Below are positions 1 through 5,302 of a stretch of 5,302 bases of DNA, piece after piece. The DNA lies in assembly GCA_024276335.1 (NCBI GenBank), contig JAJRXL010000490.1:1-5302 (forward strand). The letters run 5' to 3'. This stretch comes from Bacteroidota bacterium. GTDB taxonomy: Bacteria; Bacteroidota; Ignavibacteria; SZUA-365; JAADGX01. Numbering within the stretch: the stretch's first letter is position 1; the number at the start of each line of letters is the position of its first letter. Below the pieces are notes generated by a model. That model was not told the DNA's origin. It made no database searches and saw only the letters and a program-made list of their open reading frames with translations. Both the position numbers and the translations under genes were made by a program.

Positions 1-784
1 CGAGCAACTCGTCCATGAAGTAATCACGGCCTTCAACCATCGGCGTGCCGGAAACATATTTACCGGGATACCGCCTCCACACCAGGACTTTATCGACCGC
101 CTGACCCTCTTCCTCCGCGACCTTCACCGCGACGTCGGATTTCTCCTTGTGGTCGAGCAGCTTGCCCGACCTGTAGTAGCCGTCTATGGTAATCAGCACG
201 CGGCTTCCCGAGTCCGCGATTCTCTCGCCGCACGCCCTGTCGCTGAACCCACCGTACACCTCGGAGTGAATGACGCCGAGGCGGGCACAGGCCAGCATGG
301 TGATCGGGAGCTCCGGAACCATCGGCATGTGGAGCGTGACGCGGTCGCCCGCCTTGAGCCCGAGGGAGTCCCGCAACAGCGCCGCCAACTCGTTCACCCG
401 CACGTAGAGCTCCTGGTAGGTAAGGACCACGTGCGGTTCATCCTCGGGTTACGGCACGAAGATAAGCGCCGCCTTATTTCCGTACTTTTCGAGATGCCTG
501 TCCACGCAATTGTAGCTGGCGTTGATCCTGCCGCCGACGAACCACTTCCAGCAGGGAGCATCGCTCGTGTCCAGGGTCGTATGCCAGTACTTGTACCATG
601 TCAGGAGGTCGGCGTATTCCTTGAAGCACTCGGGAAAATTCTCCAGGCTGAAGCGCTCGTAGATGCCGGGATCCGTCATGTATGCCTGGGCGATAAACCG
701 CGCGGGGGGGCGGAAATACTCCTCTTCCTGCCAGTGAACCGCGATCTGTGCTTCGCTGACTTCCTCGAATTGCTTTTCTTTCAT
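1..784 (-). pseudogene. acs: Acetate--CoA ligase (AMP-forming), N-terminal part, interrupted by an in-frame stop
   Basis: Acetyl-CoA synthetase activates acetate with ATP to acetyl-AMP and then acetyl-CoA in the cytoplasm. The frame starts at the ATG complementary to 782-784, preceded by AGAAGGA (795-801) 10 nt upstream. It stays open to the left edge as 261 codons of an expected ~650. Residues ~35-95 form the ACS N-terminal cap, with the family hallmark WKWFVGGRINASYNCVDRH. Downstream the AMP-binding fold begins, including GDRVTLHMPMVPELP, GVIHSEVYGGFS and ERIADSGSRVLITIDGYYR. The P-loop and catalytic core lie outside the window. Codon 112 is TAA (449-451), yet homologous sequence continues in the same frame on both sides. 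This indicates a single nonsense substitution (for example GAA to TAA) or a base-call error, not a frameshift. If real, the gene is a recent pseudogene. Family identity is very secure; the functional state is not. Confidence 0.9.
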
Positions 785-1018
785 GGGGCAACCATCCTTC
801 TATGTGAGATGACGTGTGAACCTGTACAAGCCCGGGATGCGCGGGCACCCGACACGACGATCAATACGGCAGGTCAACCGCCGCCGAAGACCGCTTTCCG
901 TCTTTTCAATCGTGAAAGGACGCTTTCGTCTCTCTGGCCCGCGTCCGTAGTGGATTTACGCGGTGCGTGGACGAACTTCCGTGTCTCGTGGATATCCCTG
1001 CATCTCCGATCCCGGTAA

Positions 1019-1047
1019 AACCTAACCAAAAAGCGAGGGGATGTCAA
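1019..1047 (-). promoter_or_regulatory. Sigma-70-type promoter upstream of acs
   Basis: Read on the minus strand there is a perfect -35 TTGACA (complement of 1042-1047), a 17-bp spacer and a -10-like TAGGTT (complement of 1019-1024, 4 of 6 matches). The predicted start is near 1012, leaving a leader of about 228 nt before the acs start codon. No other gene lies between, so acs is the natural target. The promoter call is by pattern only. Confidence 0.5.
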
Positions 1048-1686
1048 GCCGGTACACGGAAAACGGCTCCTCTTGCAAGGCTGTCGAGATTCACCTACTA
1101 TACCGGTAACCTTGGTTGCGCTGGCAGGAGAACTTACTTGACTCGACAGGTGCATATCCCGTGTCAATTCAACGTTCCGGATGCCGCGGGTGTGCGCGGA
1201 GGATACTTCCCCGGTTGGAGTCGCCTTCGCCCTTCCCCGATACGGAGTCGTCCTTTCGCGAAAAGCGGCCGCTGTGTGGCGGCACCCCTCAAGGCTTCGT
1301 TCATGTTTGAATACCCGCCCGTGGCGCTCCACCCACACTTCGACTACGCCGTGGGTGTGTCTAATCAGTGATGCGCTGTATTGGCCCCGCTCAGTGTGAC
1401 GTTGTAGTAAGCACGTCTTGTAAGCAAAGTCACGGATTCCCGCTTTTACCGCGCCGTGAAGAGCTCCCTACGGAAAATGCGCCCTCCGGCGAAACAACCA
1501 CCCTGCGGTGGGAAGGGAATGACGACAGATCCGGTGGTCTCGAAATACATGCCGGGAATGGACGGAACCGTATCCGGCTCCCGCGCATCACATGGAAAAC
1601 TAACACGTTTGCTACCGTAATCTCACATTCAAACACAAACCTAACATTGAAATTGTAAAATAAACCCGAACACGTGGCCGGGGCTC
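1048..1686. other. Gene-poor intergenic region between acs promoter and porin
   Basis: No frame here gives a recognisable protein, and the short open frames on both strands lack family motifs. Small symmetric elements are visible: TTTCGCGAAA (1254-1263), a 7-bp inverted repeat CACCCAC/GTGGGTG with a 14-nt loop (1330-1357), and a CCACC/GGTGG hairpin (1498-1511). The last ~120 nt (1570-1686) are AT-rich and should carry the porin promoter. A TAAAAT at 1656-1661 could be a -10 box, but no matching -35 is seen. Confidence 0.5.
1425..1528. repeat. Possible degenerate dispersed repeat with split palindromic half-sites
   Basis: The left half reads AAGTCACGGATTCCCGC (from 1427) and the right half GGGAATGACGACAG (1515-1528). 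Together they resemble the two arms of the common intergenic palindromic repeat of the type GGATTCCCGC...GCGGGAATGACG, which is found in many proteobacterial genomes. Here the arms are separated by about 70 nt containing a smaller hairpin (1498-1511). Resemblance is from memory of the motif; family membership is unproven. Confidence 0.3.
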
Positions 1687-1716
1687 ATGAAAACCGGCCA
1701 TATCGTCAAAATCAAC

Positions 1717-1722
1717 GAGGAG
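1717..1722 (+). promoter_or_regulatory. Shine-Dalgarno site that fixes the porin start
   Basis: GAGGAG lies 6 nt before the ATG at 1729. The alternative in-frame ATG at 1687 has no comparable site and would put 14 non-hydrophobic residues in front of the signal peptide. Confidence 0.75.
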
Positions 1723-1728
1723 TTTCTT

Positions 1729-2802
1729 ATGAAGATCATGCGAATCGCGCCCGTACTTGCGGTCGTATTACTGCTGGCAGGCACTCGCGCCGACGCACAA
1801 GAGGTCTCATCTTCCAACGCGGTGAAATGGGACCTCTCCGGAAGGATCCAGTTACAACACACGTACGACACCGACAGGGAAGCCGACGCTTCTTCGACCA
1901 ACAACGGGTTCCGCATCCGGCGGGCGCGCTTGCAAACGAAGGTGACGTTGAATTCCTGGGTGCAGGCGAAAATCCAAATCGATGTCCGGGACAACAAGCC
2001 ACGTCTCAAGGACGCGGTGGGCAAGTTCAAGCTGGCAAAGAATGTTGCTTTTCGTTTCGGCCAGTTCAAGGTACCGGTATGGAGGGAGGAACTGCGTTCC
2101 TCGGCAAACCTCTTGCTGGTCGAGCGCAGCGCCGCGGCGGAGTTCCTGGTCGACGAACTGCTCTCGGCCCGGCACATCGGCGTGGAACTAAATGGCAAGC
2201 TTTTCAAGGGACTTTCTTTTGCCGTGAATTACTCGAACGGTGCCGGTGAAGGCGGGCGCGAGGATGCGAGCAGATCGAAAACCATGTCGGTCAACAACGG
2301 AAAAATGGTTTCCGGACGACTGAACGCCTTCCTGGGCAAGCATTTCCAGGTCGGCATTTCTGGCGTCTCCAACAGCCTGGGCGTGAACGTCGATTCCCTG
2401 GACAGCCGGGGGACGGCCTCTCTTCTCGCCGCCGACTTCGGCGTGTACCTTCCGCTCGGGCTCGACGTCGAAGGAGGGCTCGCTCTCGGGTCAAAAAGCG
2501 CCGAGCTCACGGGCGGCACGGACCAGTCCTTCCTTCTCGCCGATATCACGGGGCGCTGGCGCCACCGGTTCAAAAAGGAGAATACCGGTCTTGTAGATGC
2601 TCTCGAACTGGCGGCAGGCGTGAGCTACGTCGAACCGAATGCCGACCTGGCGGACGATGAGAGCATTCACCTGCGCTTCGGCCCCGCCGTCTATTTCGGG
2701 AAACACGCGCGCTTCCAGGTCAACGGCGAGCTGGCCATGCCGACCGCCGCGGGAGCGTCCTCGACTTTCCTCGTCCGGTCGCAATTTACCCTCAATCTCT
2801 GA
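1729..2802 (+). CDS. Phosphate-selective porin O/P-like outer-membrane porin
   Basis: A 357-residue exported beta-barrel protein. Residues 1-23 are a Sec signal peptide: a basic start (MKIMR), a hydrophobic core (VLAVVLLLAG) and an ADA-Q cleavage motif. The mature part (~334 residues) alternates polar and aromatic/aliphatic residues as in transmembrane beta strands. It shows the OprP/OprO-family pattern near its N-terminus: WDLSGRIQLQHTYD, then FRIRRARLQTKVTLNSWVQ, then KIQIDVRD and FRFGQFKVP. The C-terminus ends in a strand, FLVRSQFTLNL, with terminal Leu instead of the usual Phe. Family members are trimeric channels for anions such as phosphate or pyrophosphate, but many homologues have unknown substrates and selectivity cannot be read here. 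It stands alone on the plus strand, with no phosphate genes beside it and no clear Pho box upstream, so a role in phosphate uptake is only an inference from the family. The start at 1729 is preferred because of GAGGAG and the signal peptide. Confidence 0.88.
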   Translation: MKIMRIAPVLAVVLLLAGTRADAQEVSSSNAVKWDLSGRIQLQHTYDTDREADASSTNNGFRIRRARLQTKVTLNSWVQAKIQIDVRDNKPRLKDAVGKFKLAKNVAFRFGQFKVPVWREELRSSANLLLVERSAAAEFLVDELLSARHIGVELNGKLFKGLSFAVNYSNGAGEGGREDASRSKTMSVNNGKMVSGRLNAFLGKHFQVGISGVSNSLGVNVDSLDSRGTASLLAADFGVYLPLGLDVEGGLALGSKSAELTGGTDQSFLLADITGRWRHRFKKENTGLVDALELAAGVSYVEPNADLADDESIHLRFGPAVYFGKHARFQVNGELAMPTAAGASSTFLVRSQFTLNL

Positions 2803-3170
2803 ACCCCGGCGTTCACTGCCTGTTCACGACAAACCGTGGTAAACAAACCTCCAGTGTAGTATCCGCGCACCAACCTGTTCGCAAGACTTTTGCGTCATGA
2901 TGCCACCCGTCGTCCGACAACGGATGCCGGGTGGATTACTATGCACTGAAAGGACACCGGACAGAAATATCACCGGGCGGGAGTTTACGGGAGAAAGGCA
3001 GGCAAATCTCGATGGGATGCCCCACCAGAAGAGGTTTCAAGCTCGATGAAAATCATGGAAGCAGGGAGCGAATCCGCCACGAAGCGCTTTTTCCGAGGTC
3101 CACGGGGGCCAAGGATGAATAACAATTTGAAGAACCGGCGACTTTATAAAGAACGATGTAGGAATTTCTG
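2803..3170. other. Intergenic spacer between convergent porin and hemerythrin genes
   Basis: This 368-nt stretch has no recognisable gene. A 63-codon open frame at 2931-3122 (plus) begins inside the hairpin at 2903-2934 and has no family motif. The spacer should hold the ends of both convergent transcripts, but neither shows a stem followed by a T tract. Confidence 0.55.
2903..2934 (+). terminator. Strong hairpin, possible porin transcript end without a T tract
   Basis: CCACCCG (2903-2909) pairs with CGGGTGG (2928-2934). Inside, after one T/C mismatch, CGTCCG pairs with CGGATG (one G-U pair) closing an ACAA loop. It lies 100 nt after the porin stop. The following bases ATTACTATGC give no U tract, so it may be a 3'-end stabilising structure rather than an intrinsic terminator. 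Confidence 0.35.
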
Positions 3171-3578
3171 CTACTCCAATCCCTTTTCTTTGAAAAACGC
3201 CTTGTACTGCATATCCTCCTGCAAAATATGATTACTCCACCATTCTCTCAGGAAGGCAAACAATTCAACAGGGACGGATTCCTTGTGATAAAGCATCTCG
3301 TTGCTTAATTCGATGATTTTCAACCTGAATTGCATGTGCGTTTTAACGTGTTCGTTGAATTTCGGGTATCCATATTCCTTCATTAATTGTTCTTCGGTCT
3401 TAAAATGCTTCGCGGCATACGTGGTCAATGTCGTCAGGGCGGCGGTCAAAGGCTCGGATCGCACGGTGATATCGTCGCGTTCCATCAAATTATTAAGCAT
3501 TTCAAAAACAATGGCGTGCTGCTTGTCCAAGATATTCACTCCAACACTGTAACTTTCGTCCCAAACCAGTTTACCCAT
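3171..3578 (-). CDS. Bacteriohemerythrin (diiron O2-binding protein)
   Basis: A 135-residue single-domain cytoplasmic protein of the hemerythrin-like metal-binding family, the usual length for a free-standing bacteriohemerythrin. All iron ligands of the O2-binding centre are visible: His21 (in DKQHAIVFEMLN), His58 and Glu62 (HFKTE), His77 and His81 (HVKTH), His117 and Asp122 (HILQED). The N-terminal WDESYSVGVNILDKQH is the typical opening. Such proteins bind O2 reversibly and are thought to store, deliver or sense oxygen in microaerobic or anaerobic bacteria. The start at 3578 is chosen because AGAGGT (complement of 3586-3591) sits 7 nt upstream. An upstream in-frame ATG at 3623 would add 15 residues that look unrelated to the family. 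GC content is about 43%, well below the porin, which hints at acquisition by transfer. It is transcribed alone. Confidence 0.95.
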   Translation of the reverse strand: MGKLVWDESYSVGVNILDKQHAIVFEMLNNLMERDDITVRSEPLTAALTTLTTYAAKHFKTEEQLMKEYGYPKFNEHVKTHMQFRLKIIELSNEMLYHKESVPVELFAFLREWWSNHILQEDMQYKAFFKEKGLE

Positions 3579-3607
3579 GTGATTTACCTCTTTTAAACGC
3601 GTAACCC

Positions 3608-3622
3608 TGTTATTTTTTAACA
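3608..3622. promoter_or_regulatory. Dyad TGTTA-N5-TAACA, possible operator of the hemerythrin gene
   Basis: Two 5-bp arms around an all-T (plus strand) centre lie 30 nt upstream of the hemerythrin start codon, in the place expected for a promoter-overlapping operator. It does not match the FNR/CRP half-site TTGAT. AT-rich sequence gives such dyads by chance, so the call is weak. Confidence 0.25.
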
Positions 3623-3779
3623 ACCAACATCGAAAAAGTAATAAACGATATAATCAGAGCCAAATCACTCCAGACCGTCGCACGAATCGTTCTCGTGAAT
3701 CAGTTTACATGAATGTTTCTAACAACTGGCCAATACGAATTCGAACGAAAATGCTTCATCAGCTCGTCGCGGACTCGCA

Positions 3780-3808
3780 TTGACAACAAGTGACCGGGGT
3801 TTTAGAAG
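3780..3808 (+). promoter_or_regulatory. Promoter-like pair pointing antisense to the YCII gene
   Basis: TTGACA (3780-3785), a 17-bp spacer and TAGAAG (3803-3808, 4 of 6 to TATAAT). Transcription would begin near 3815 and run antisense through the YCII gene. No plus-strand gene is recognised downstream, so it is either an antisense-RNA promoter or a chance match. Confidence 0.3.
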
Positions 3809-3887
3809 TATCGACGGTAAAAGCGGTCCTGCTCAAAATGAATCTTTACGGCAGTCCGTGCTCTTGGGGCGAGTCGCCGGGAAGCGC

Positions 3888-4145
3888 TTACTCCGGCAAC
3901 CACTCCTTGAGCCAGTGCTTCTCAATCACGCCGGCTTCCTGGAAGGGGTCGTGCAGAACCAGCGCCTCCGCGGTCGCGCTGTCCGGCGCGGAAAAAATAA
4001 TCAGGCCGCCGCTCCTGTCTGCGAACGGGCCGCCAATGTAACCCGGCAGGTCCAGATTTTTCCAATAGGCGACATGCCTGGGGATAGCCTCCCGAATTCT
4101 CTCCGGCTCCGCGGCCATGAAGTAGAAGTACGCGTATCGATGCAT
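3888..4145 (-). CDS. YCII-related (YciI-like) domain protein
   Basis: An 85-residue single-domain protein with the compact ferredoxin-like YCII fold. Visible family features are an N-terminal strand YAYFYFMAAEPERI, then HVAYWKNLDLPGYIGGPFADRSGGLIIF, and the late motif HDPFQEAGVIEKHWLKEW. His24 and Asp43 are candidates for the conserved His/Asp pair, and HDPF (65-68) is the usual active-site-side segment. Family members are proposed small enzymes or accessory domains; the substrate is unknown. The start codon follows a weak GAGAAA site. It lies 112 nt downstream of the DinB-like gene on the same strand and may be cotranscribed with it, or controlled separately through the dyad at 4161-4174. 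Confidence 0.88.
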   Translation of the reverse strand: MHRYAYFYFMAAEPERIREAIPRHVAYWKNLDLPGYIGGPFADRSGGLIIFSAPDSATAEALVLHDPFQEAGVIEKHWLKEWLPE

Positions 4146-4160
4146 TTTTTCTCAGTGTAC

Positions 4161-4174
4161 TTGTTCAGGAACAA
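4161..4174. promoter_or_regulatory. Perfect dyad TTGTTC-AG-GAACAA upstream of the YCII gene
   Basis: Two perfect 6-bp arms are separated by 2 bp, ending 15 nt before the YCII start codon. The position suits an operator in the leader or over a promoter start. The half-sites point the opposite way from the Gram-positive LexA box (GAAC-N4-GTTC), so LexA is not indicated. No regulator gene is in the window. Confidence 0.35.
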
Positions 4175-4257
4175 TTCCGAAAACGCTTAGCGATCATGTG
4201 TCGCAAACCATGCCAGGGGCGCTTTTCATCTTTTCCGCACCTGAAAGTTCTATCAAC

Positions 4258-4764
4258 TCAGAGACCGTGTGCCTGTCGAATTTTACGTATGGAATTTACG
4301 TGACTCGTCAGATGGTCTGCCTGCATCTCGATCACCCACCCGACCGTCACACGTTCTTCTCCGTGCTTCGGCCATTTCACCGCTATCGACCTGTTCCAGG
4401 TATCCGCTGCCGCGCGCACCAACTGGACGATATGGCGGCGGTTTGCCGCAAACAACTCCAGCGATGGTCCAATCTCCCGTTGTACGTAAGCCCACCTCTC
4501 CGCCCACTGCGTCTGCGGAACGTCCCAGTACCACTGCAAGCTGAATACGGCTTCGTTGGTCCCGAGAGCAATTTTTACGAAGGTCTCCCAGATATCATCT
4601 CCGTCAACAACGGGATGCACTATCTGTCGAATCGTCCAGTTGGCGGTATTCAGGGACATGTCCAGCTCCGCCTCCGTGAGACCGGCTACCGCTTCTTCCA
4701 ACTCGGTCGGACCACTCGCACAGAGGGCGAGAACGACTTCCGGATCATGTGTTTGTTCCGACAT
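4258..4764 (-). CDS. DinB/YfiT-like four-helix-bundle protein
   Basis: A 168-residue mostly helical cytoplasmic protein of the DinB superfamily (putative metal-dependent hydrolases/thiol transferases). The three-histidine metal site is visible: His50 in WTIRQIVHPVVDGDD at the start of helix 2, and His151 and His155 in QADHLTSHVNSIRKIR in the last helix. The opening PTELEEAVAGLTEAELD and the ANWTIRQIVHPV segment are typical of the YfiT branch. Related enzymes use thiol cofactors such as bacillithiol or mycothiol, but many members have no known substrate. GAGGAAAG lies upstream of the ATG, somewhat farther than ideal. It precedes the YCII gene by 112 nt on the same strand. The gene upstream (53-residue protein) ends 125 nt before it, so it may have its own promoter; only a weak TTGTCC box was seen in that gap. 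Confidence 0.88.
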   Translation of the reverse strand: MSEQTHDPEVVLALCASGPTELEEAVAGLTEAELDMSLNTANWTIRQIVHPVVDGDDIWETFVKIALGTNEAVFSLQWYWDVPQTQWAERWAYVQREIGPSLELFAANRRHIVQLVRAAADTWNRSIAVKWPKHGEERVTVGWVIEMQADHLTSHVNSIRKIRQAHGL

Positions 4765-4889
4765 CGAACTTTGCTCTTTCCTCGCAATGCAAAAGATAAA
4801 GATATTGAGGATGATCCTGTATCTCGGACAACATGGTGTCCGCCCGTCTAAGACGGTAACATCTTTTTCTCCTTCTCACCCGCCGGCGG

Positions 4890-5051
4890 TTACTCGGGCG
4901 CCTTGGTCTCTTCGCCGGAAGATTGACCGGTATTTTCTTCCTGCTCTTTGTTCTTGTTTTTCAGCTTGTTCTGCCGCTTTTGTTCTTTCTTTTTTCGCTT
5001 GGCTATCTCTCTTTGCCGTTTTTCGTAATTGTAGTTGGGTTTTCTCGCCAT
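4890..5051 (-). CDS. Small highly basic, coiled-coil-like conserved protein (53 residues)
   Basis: The protein begins MARKPNYNYEKRQREIAKRK and has 17 Lys/Arg and 9 Glu. Residues 1-35 are strongly basic and predicted to be one long helix. The last ~18 residues are acidic and Ser/Thr/Gly-rich, ending ETKAPE. There is no signal peptide or membrane segment, so it is cytoplasmic; RNA or ribosome binding is an inference from charge alone. The MARKPNY..EKRQ..AK opening recalls small uncharacterised proteins seen in various proteobacteria. The start at 5051 is preferred over the longer in-frame start at 5222 because GGAGGA lies upstream (about 11 nt), a promoter lies within the longer version, and the extra 57 residues look random. 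It is preceded by an ~80-nt leader and followed, 125 nt on, by the DinB-like gene. Confidence 0.75.
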   Translation of the reverse strand: MARKPNYNYEKRQREIAKRKKKEQKRQNKLKNKNKEQEENTGQSSGEETKAPE

Positions 5052-5109
5052 CCTCGCTCCGTTCCTCCACTTGTTGTGCAAACAGTCATGAACCCGATCC
5101 GCAAATGCC

Positions 5110-5122
5110 CGCGCACGGCGCG
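5110..5122 (-). other. GC-rich hairpin in the leader of the small basic protein gene
   Basis: CGCGC (5110-5114) and GCGCG (5118-5122) form a 5-bp stem with a 3-nt loop, inside the predicted ~80-nt untranslated leader and about 60 nt upstream of the start codon. It could modulate translation or mRNA stability; no known riboswitch class is recognised. Confidence 0.3.
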
Positions 5123-5139
5123 CAACGAAAGCGTACAGG

Positions 5140-5167
5140 TTTATACAAGGTATCAAAATTAATTCAA
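5140..5167 (-). promoter_or_regulatory. Sigma-70-type promoter of the 53-residue protein gene
   Basis: Read on the minus strand: TTGAAT (complement of 5162-5167), a 16-bp spacer, then TATAAA (complement of 5140-5145, 5 of 6 to TATAAT). The surrounding sequence is AT-rich compared with the flanks. The predicted start near 5133 gives an ~80-nt leader. Confidence 0.55.
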
Positions 5168-5231
5168 AGGACGGAACAGGAAGAAGGTTTTGCCCCGTTT
5201 TTTCGAAGTTGCTGGAGAGCAAAGCGCGAAA

Positions 5232-5255
5232 TGTCGGGCGCGCGACACTTTTTTT
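5232..5255 (+). terminator. Intrinsic terminator on the plus strand without a visible gene
   Basis: TGTCG (5232-5236) and CGACA (5243-5247) form a stem around GGCGCG, followed by C and seven T (5249-5255). This is the classic order for rho-independent termination on the plus strand. No plus-strand protein gene ends nearby, so the terminated transcript, if any, is an unannotated RNA that would be antisense to the leader of the 53-residue protein gene. Confidence 0.5.
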
Positions 5256-5302
5256 ATGCCGGGAATCCTGACTCCATCGGGATCGTTCACACTGGTAGCT
5301 AA

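Larger units (their letters stand above)
3579..3887. other. AT-rich intergenic region upstream of the bacteriohemerythrin gene
   Basis: About 309 nt without a recognisable gene. It should contain the hemerythrin promoter (minus strand), but no box pair near consensus was found. It holds a TGTTA/TAACA dyad (3608-3622), a weak CACGA/TCGTG hairpin (3681-3697), a plus-strand promoter-like pair (3780-3808) and a small GC palindrome (3868-3878) just after the YCII stop. Confidence 0.5.

Noticed and set aside
449..451. Recoding of the acs stop as selenocysteine or pyrrolysine
   Set aside because: Those use TGA and TAG respectively; this codon is TAA, and the family has no special residue at this poorly conserved position.
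149..1018. Long plus-strand open frame (289 codons)
   Set aside because: It runs antisense through the clear ACS-coding frame and shows no family motif; it is a GC-driven shadow.
874..1338. Minus-strand 154-codon open frame in the acs-porin interval
   Set aside because: Arg/Thr-rich composition without domain motifs, no convincing ribosome site, and it overlaps the predicted acs promoter and leader.
1687..1728. Earlier in-frame ATG for the porin
   Set aside because: It has no Shine-Dalgarno site and would place 14 polar residues before a well-formed signal peptide.
2811..2827. Direct repeat GTTCAC with 11-bp period, reminiscent of a Pho box
   Set aside because: It lies after the porin stop codon, not in a promoter, the half-sites do not match CTGTCAT well, and no plus-strand gene follows.
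2931..3122. Plus-strand 63-codon open frame in the porin/hemerythrin spacer
   Set aside because: It starts inside a hairpin, has no ribosome site and no recognisable motif.
3780..4190. Plus-strand 136-codon open frame
   Set aside because: Antisense to the YCII gene, which has clear family motifs; no ribosome site or homology signal.
4198..5302. Two long plus-strand open frames (4198-4851 and 4556-5302)
   Set aside because: Both lie opposite the DinB-like gene and the small basic protein gene, overlap each other, and encode low-complexity or unrecognisable sequence.

Overview
The window is a stretch of ordinary chromosome from a Gram-negative bacterium. An outer-membrane porin with a signal peptide requires a diderm envelope. 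Base composition is moderately GC-rich (about 60% in the porin rows counted, about 43% in the hemerythrin gene). The acetate--CoA ligase, bacteriohemerythrin, phosphate-type porin, DinB and YCII set would suit a Desulfobacterota- or Nitrospirota-like environmental lineage. That placement is an impression from gene content, not a demonstrated assignment.

Layout, left to right. Positions 1-784 hold the N-terminal 261 codons of an acetate--CoA ligase on the minus strand. It is interrupted by an in-frame TAA at codon 112 and runs off the left edge. A near-consensus sigma-70 promoter lies about 230 nt upstream of its start (1019-1047). A gene-poor stretch of about 600 nt follows (1048-1686), with hairpins and a degenerate dispersed-repeat-like signature. 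Positions 1729-2802 encode an exported OprP/OprO-like porin, the only convincing plus-strand gene. A gene-free spacer of 368 nt with one strong hairpin separates it from a convergent, AT-rich bacteriohemerythrin gene (3171-3578, minus). Further right, all on the minus strand, are a YCII-family protein (3888-4145), a DinB/YfiT-like protein (4258-4764) and a 53-residue highly basic small protein (4890-5051) with its own promoter. A plus-strand intrinsic terminator with no visible gene sits near the right edge (5232-5255).

The genes do not form one pathway. Acetate activation, ion uptake through the outer membrane and O2/diiron chemistry are independent housekeeping or accessory functions. The only likely transcriptional group is the DinB-like gene followed by the YCII gene. 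No CRISPR array, complete mobile element, tRNA or rRNA was recognised, and there is no clear evidence of a new multi-gene system. The points most worth checking are the acs nonsense codon, the small basic protein and its structured leader, the orphan terminator, and the perfect dyad just upstream of the YCII start.
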